The position numbers and the translations under genes were made by a program. From NCBI GenBank assembly GCA_030152275.1, contig JASLHF010000024.1, positions 1 to 8,631 of the forward strand: a DNA stretch of 8,631 nt, in the 5' to 3' direction. Source of the stretch: Acinetobacter sp. (GTDB lineage: Bacteria; Pseudomonadota; Gammaproteobacteria; Pseudomonadales; Moraxellaceae). Below are positions 6,001-8,631 of this stretch, piece after piece; positions within the stretch are counted from its first letter, which is position 1, and every line of letters starts with the position of its first letter. Under the pieces are notes generated by a model. The model was not told where the DNA came from. It ran no database searches and was given only the letters and a program-made list of their open reading frames with translations.

Positions 6001-6396
6001 ATGAATACGATTACGGTGGCGGCTGCCATTATTATGAATGAGCAGCATGAAATTTTATTGGTTCGTAAAAAAAATACAGAATTTTTTATGCAAGTCGGTG
6101 GCAAGCTGGAGCTGAATGAGGCGCCAGAACAGGCTATTGTGCGGGAAATTGAAGAAGAAATTGGCTGTAAAGCGCAGATTCAGCAGTATGTAGGGCGTTT
6201 TGAAACGGCGGCGGCCAATGAGCCTGATCATGCGCTGGTGAGCTATATGTACTATGTTACGCTGGACCGCGTACCACAGGTGTATGCAGAAATTGCAGAA
6301 ATGCGCTGGGTCGCGCTGAATGATTCAGAAATTCCATTAGGGCCGTTGACCAAAGAAGTGGTCATTCCATGGATTCAGCGCTACATGGCCGCTTAA
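6001..6396 (+). CDS. Nudix hydrolase (MutT-like), substrate unknown
   Basis: Nudix hydrolases cleave nucleoside diphosphates linked to another moiety, often to clear damaged or signalling nucleotides. The Nudix box is complete, running from Gly34 through Glu40 to the catalytic REIEEEIGC at residues 48-56. It fits the consensus GX5EX7REUXEEXGU except that Cys replaces the last aliphatic residue. The protein is 131 residues, a stand-alone domain. The first strand TITVAAAII (3-11) begins right after the chosen ATG, so the later Met12 would cut the fold and is rejected as a start. No good ribosome-binding site is visible, and the ATG lies three bases after the LOG stop, which suggests translation by coupling. 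It converges on comF with 34 bases between and no hairpin terminator visible. Confidence 0.92.
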   Translation: MNTITVAAAIIMNEQHEILLVRKKNTEFFMQVGGKLELNEAPEQAIVREIEEEIGCKAQIQQYVGRFETAAANEPDHALVSYMYYVTLDRVPQVYAEIAEMRWVALNDSEIPLGPLTKEVVIPWIQRYMAA

Positions 6397-6430
6397 ATCC
6401 GGCATAGAGGCAGTGAGGAAGGCGGTAAAT

Positions 6431-7063
6431 TTAATCTTGAGCAGCCGCCAGACAGGCTGCCTCAATTTGGCGGCAGCCCAGCTTCTGCAGGGCGCTTTTC
6501 AATGCATGAATTGAACTGCCTGTGGTCACGACATCATCCACAATCAGCACTTTGCGGTAACGGATTTTAAGATCATCGCGAAGCACAAACTGCTGGTTAA
6601 TATCCTGCAGTCGCTCTAGGCGGCTTAGCCCCTTTTGTGAATGCTGCTGTAGGCGCTCCACAGGCTGCCAAATTGGAAGCTGCAAATGTGCGGCTAAACC
6701 TTTGGCAATTTGCAGGGATTGGTTGTAGCCGCGGTCTGCGAGTTTTTCCAAAGAGATGGGCATGGGTACAATGGCATGAACTTTCGGGTATTTTAATTCA
6801 CACAATAGGCCAGTCAGCACAGTTTGGTACTGCAATTGCTGTTGGTATTTAAATTGCTGAATGATACGGTCTAGAGGATAGTCATAATGGCAAGCCGCCA
6901 ATATTTGCATTTCTTGGCGCTGCACGGCTTCTTTAAGCCAAGGCAAGCTGTTCCAGCAATCTTTACATAAGCTGTGATTTTGTTGAGCGTCGATACCGCA
7001 GAGCACGCAGGGTGAAATGTACTGTAAGCTTTTTTGGGCGAGTTGACGGATCAATTGCTGCAT
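6431..7063 (-). CDS. comF: ComF-family protein, phosphoribosyltransferase-like DNA-uptake factor
   Basis: ComF proteins are cytoplasmic and, in naturally transformable bacteria, help bring single-stranded DNA through the inner membrane and pass it to recombination. Homologues also occur in non-transformable species (GntX in E. coli). The 210 residues show an N-terminal zinc-ribbon with Cys19, Cys22, Cys33 and Cys36, then FKYQ near 71. ADRGYNQS near 109-116 follows, and the phosphoribosyltransferase PRPP-binding loop VLIVDDVVTTGSS is at 172-184. Both ends and the length are normal for the family. There is no strong Shine-Dalgarno sequence, only AAG about eight bases upstream. The next minus-strand gene upstream is recG, but the two are separated by an oppositely oriented gene. 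Natural competence is common in Acinetobacter, which fits. Confidence 0.93.
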   Translation of the reverse strand: MQQLIRQLAQKSLQYISPCVLCGIDAQQNHSLCKDCWNSLPWLKEAVQRQEMQILAACHYDYPLDRIIQQFKYQQQLQYQTVLTGLLCELKYPKVHAIVPMPISLEKLADRGYNQSLQIAKGLAAHLQLPIWQPVERLQQHSQKGLSRLERLQDINQQFVLRDDLKIRYRKVLIVDDVVTTGSSIHALKSALQKLGCRQIEAACLAAAQD

Positions 7064-7075
7064 ATTTTATTCTTA

Positions 7076-7081
7076 ATTATA
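7076..7081 (-). promoter_or_regulatory. Perfect TATAAT hexamer upstream of comF, possible -10
   Basis: Read on the minus strand, TATAAT ends 12 bases before the comF ATG. If used, transcription would begin only about six bases before the start codon, giving a very short leader that would agree with the poor ribosome-binding site. No good -35 lies at 16-18 bp, and the region is AT-rich, so chance is possible. Confidence 0.3.
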
Positions 7082-7106
7082 ATTTTGATGTTAATGTTGC
7101 ATAGTG

Positions 7107-7120
7107 TGATCGAGAGATCA
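7107..7120. repeat. Small inverted repeat TGATC-GAGA-GATCA in the comF/DUF4184 divergent region
   Basis: Perfect 5-bp arms (7107-7111 and 7116-7120) flank a 4-base spacer in the 105-bp region between the divergent comF and DUF4184 starts. The symmetry does not extend further and there is no T-run, so it is not a terminator. It could be an operator half-site pair for one or both genes. Confidence 0.3.
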
Positions 7121-7168
7121 ATTTATTCCTTATAAAAAACAATTTAATTAAAAGTGTAAAACCAGATC

Positions 7169-7933
7169 ATGCCTTTTACTTTTTCTCATACCGCCGCGAC
7201 ATTGCTTTTTAAACCATGGTTAAAGAAACAAAAACTCTCTTATACAGGCTTGATTTTAGGATGTATGGCGCCTGATTTTGAATATTTTTTAAGAATGAAT
7301 ATGCAAGGTGAAATAGGGCATCATTTTATAGGCATATTTTTGGTTGATGTTCCATTGGGGCTAATTTTAGCTCTTATGATCCATACAGTAATTCGTGATC
7401 CATTCATTGAATATCTACCTCGCTTTCTCAAGCAGCGCTTCATCGCCTTTCAAAATTTAAATTGGCTGAAATATCTTCTCAATAATTTTTGGACGGTGGT
7501 TGTCTCTTTAATTTTGGGCATTATGACGCATATTCTTTGGGATGCATTTACGCACCAGTCGGGATTTTTTGTGCAGCTTAGCCCTGTATTACAACACGTC
7601 ATTCATTTCGGTAAAATCGATATTCCAGTATTTAAGTCTTTGCAATATTCGAGTGGAGTGTTGGGTCTGCTGATTGTGATGATTTGTATTTATAAATTGC
7701 CTAAGCATGCATTTCCAAATTGTCAAAATGAACAGCAGGATCAACTTAAGCCAATGATTCTATATTGGGGAATGACTTTATGTTGTTTTATAGGATTGTT
7801 TAGCTGGAAAGTGCAGTTTGATGTCATCTCAATTCAATCGCTTATTCATTATCTGGTAGTTGGAATTGCTTGCTTATTCTGGAGCATCTTACTGGTATCT
7901 ATGGGCTTTAAAGTGCTGAGATTAAAGCCCTAA
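7169..7933 (+). CDS. DUF4184-type membrane protein, possible metal-dependent hydrolase fold
   Basis: This 254-residue polytopic membrane protein opens with MPFTFSHTAA, the typical start of DUF4184 proteins. It continues with GCMAPDFEYF (31-40), GHHF (50-53) and THILWDAFTH (120-129). These conserved His and Asp residues at membrane-segment ends resemble the metal-ligand pattern of the related DUF457/YdjM family, which is annotated as membrane-bound metal-dependent hydrolases. That activity is inference and unproven for DUF4184. Hydrophobic segments are near 54-75, 107-123, 160-176, 197-213 and 226-248. The gene is visibly more AT-rich than its neighbours and uses more A/T-ending codons. Only a weak ribosome-binding site precedes the ATG. 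TATAAA at 7131-7136 might be a -10 without a good -35. Its stop lies 22 bases from that of recG, with no terminator visible. Confidence 0.85.
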   Translation: MPFTFSHTAATLLFKPWLKKQKLSYTGLILGCMAPDFEYFLRMNMQGEIGHHFIGIFLVDVPLGLILALMIHTVIRDPFIEYLPRFLKQRFIAFQNLNWLKYLLNNFWTVVVSLILGIMTHILWDAFTHQSGFFVQLSPVLQHVIHFGKIDIPVFKSLQYSSGVLGLLIVMICIYKLPKHAFPNCQNEQQDQLKPMILYWGMTLCCFIGLFSWKVQFDVISIQSLIHYLVVGIACLFWSILLVSMGFKVLRLKP

Positions 7934-7955
7934 TATATTAAAAACAGATGTTCAT

Positions 7956-8631
7956 TTACACATACGCATATCTTGGCGCTTCAGGCAGCCAGCGTTTCAA
8001 CAGGGCATCGGCATTTTTCGGATAGTCCTTTAAAATTTGCTGCGCCACAAAATGCGCCTGATTCAGCAGATGATCATCACGCTCCAGCTTAGCTACTCGG
8101 AAGCCCATATCACCGGTTTGCTTGGTGCCTAAGAGTTCACCCGGCCCGCGCAGTTCTAAATCTTTTTCTGCAATGATAAAGCCATCATTGGTTTCACGCA
8201 TGATACGCAGGCGTTCCTGACCATTTTGCGACAGCGGGCTTTTATACAGCAAAGCACAGAAGCTGGCTTTGGCGCCGCGTCCAACACGGCCGCGCAGCTG
8301 ATGCAGCTGAGATAAACCTAAACGCTCTGCATTTTCAATCACCATAATTGAGGCATTGGGCACATCTACACCTACTTCAATGACCGTTGTGGCAATCAAT
8401 AATTGCAGTTCATTATTTTTAAACTGTTGCATCACGGCCTGTTTTTCATCCGCCTTCATTTTGCCATGTACTAGCCCAATATTCAGTTCGGGGAAGCGTT
8501 CTTTAATTTCGGCGAAAGTCGCTTCGGCTGCTTGAGCATCCAGAGTTTCTGACTGTTCTACCAGCGTACACACCCAATAGGCCTGTTTGCCTTCAGCGCA
8601 GTTTGTGGCAATGCGCTGTAAAACTTCTTCA
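7956..8631 (-). CDS. recG: RecG, ATP-dependent DNA helicase (C-terminal third; gene continues past the window)
   Basis: RecG remodels stalled replication forks and drives branch migration of Holliday junctions. The window holds 224 C-terminal residues of a protein usually near 690. The N-terminal wedge domain and helicase domain 1 lie beyond the right edge. The frame is open to the edge. A GTG at 8571-8573 could be misread as a start, but upstream residues ending QAYWV match RecG, so the real start is outside. Helicase domain 2 is intact, with GLVHGKMK, ATTVIEVGVDVP (fragment residues 80-91), QLRGRVGRG (111-119, motif VI) and GPGELLGTKQTG (162-173), the region associated with coupling ATP hydrolysis to translocation. 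The C-terminus, RWLPEAPRYAYV, resembles that of E. coli RecG. Confidence 0.97.
   Translation of the reverse strand, partial: EEVLQRIATNCAEGKQAYWVCTLVEQSETLDAQAAEATFAEIKERFPELNIGLVHGKMKADEKQAVMQQFKNNELQLLIATTVIEVGVDVPNASIMVIENAERLGLSQLHQLRGRVGRGAKASFCALLYKSPLSQNGQERLRIMRETNDGFIIAEKDLELRGPGELLGTKQTGDMGFRVAKLERDDHLLNQAHFVAQQILKDYPKNADALLKRWLPEAPRYAYV

Noticed and set aside
5794..6048. Minus-strand open frame across the LOG-Nudix junction
   Set aside because: It is antisense to two well-supported genes and has no family resemblance.
7956..8573. A complete short RecG-like protein starting at the GTG at 8573
   Set aside because: The frame remains open to the window edge and the upstream residues also match RecG, so this is the tail of a full-length gene.

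Overview
This window looks like chromosomal DNA of an Acinetobacter-like gammaproteobacterium (Moraxellaceae). The basis is protein-family resemblance rather than any marker gene. It carries a complete mlaFEDCB phospholipid-transport operon, and its MlaD has a long insertion of the kind I recall from Acinetobacter MlaD. It also carries CorA, LOG, Nudix, ComF and RecG genes of gammaproteobacterial type. I see no rRNA, tRNA, CRISPR array, insertion sequence or phage gene.

Layout. Bases 1-428 are the 3' end of a gene whose start lies outside the window. All that is visible is a low-complexity tail of 14 degenerate repeats on the theme DRPRREFNG, closed by a strong intrinsic terminator (449-479). 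Bases 480-822 hold no large gene. They contain a plausible 38-residue single-membrane-span microprotein (539-655) with a weak promoter, then a leader before mlaF with a possible promoter and two GCATGC palindromes 42 bp apart. Bases 823-4133 are mlaF, mlaE, mlaD, mlaC and mlaB, all on the plus strand and mostly overlapping or tightly spaced. The exception is a 112-bp gap before mlaC. A bidirectional terminator (4136-4161) separates mlaB from the convergent corA (4230-5243, minus). Divergent from corA is a two-gene unit encoding a LOG-family nucleotide phosphoribohydrolase (5398-5997) and a Nudix hydrolase (6001-6396). Next are comF (6431-7063, minus), a visibly more AT-rich DUF4184-type membrane protein (7169-7933, plus) and the C-terminal third of recG (7956 to the window edge, minus).

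How the genes work together. MlaF (ATPase), MlaE (permease), MlaD (MCE ring) and MlaB (STAS regulator) form the inner-membrane MlaFEDB complex. MlaC is the periplasmic lipid carrier linking it to the outer membrane, and together they maintain outer-membrane lipid asymmetry. LOG and Nudix are probably co-translated and both act on nucleotides. ComF (DNA uptake) and RecG (branch migration) are both DNA-processing genes on the minus strand, with the DUF4184 gene lying between them in the opposite orientation.

Most of the window is ordinary core genome. The items most worth a second look are the repeat tail, the microprotein, the enlarged MlaD, the GCATGC pair before mlaF, and the AT-rich membrane gene between comF and recG.
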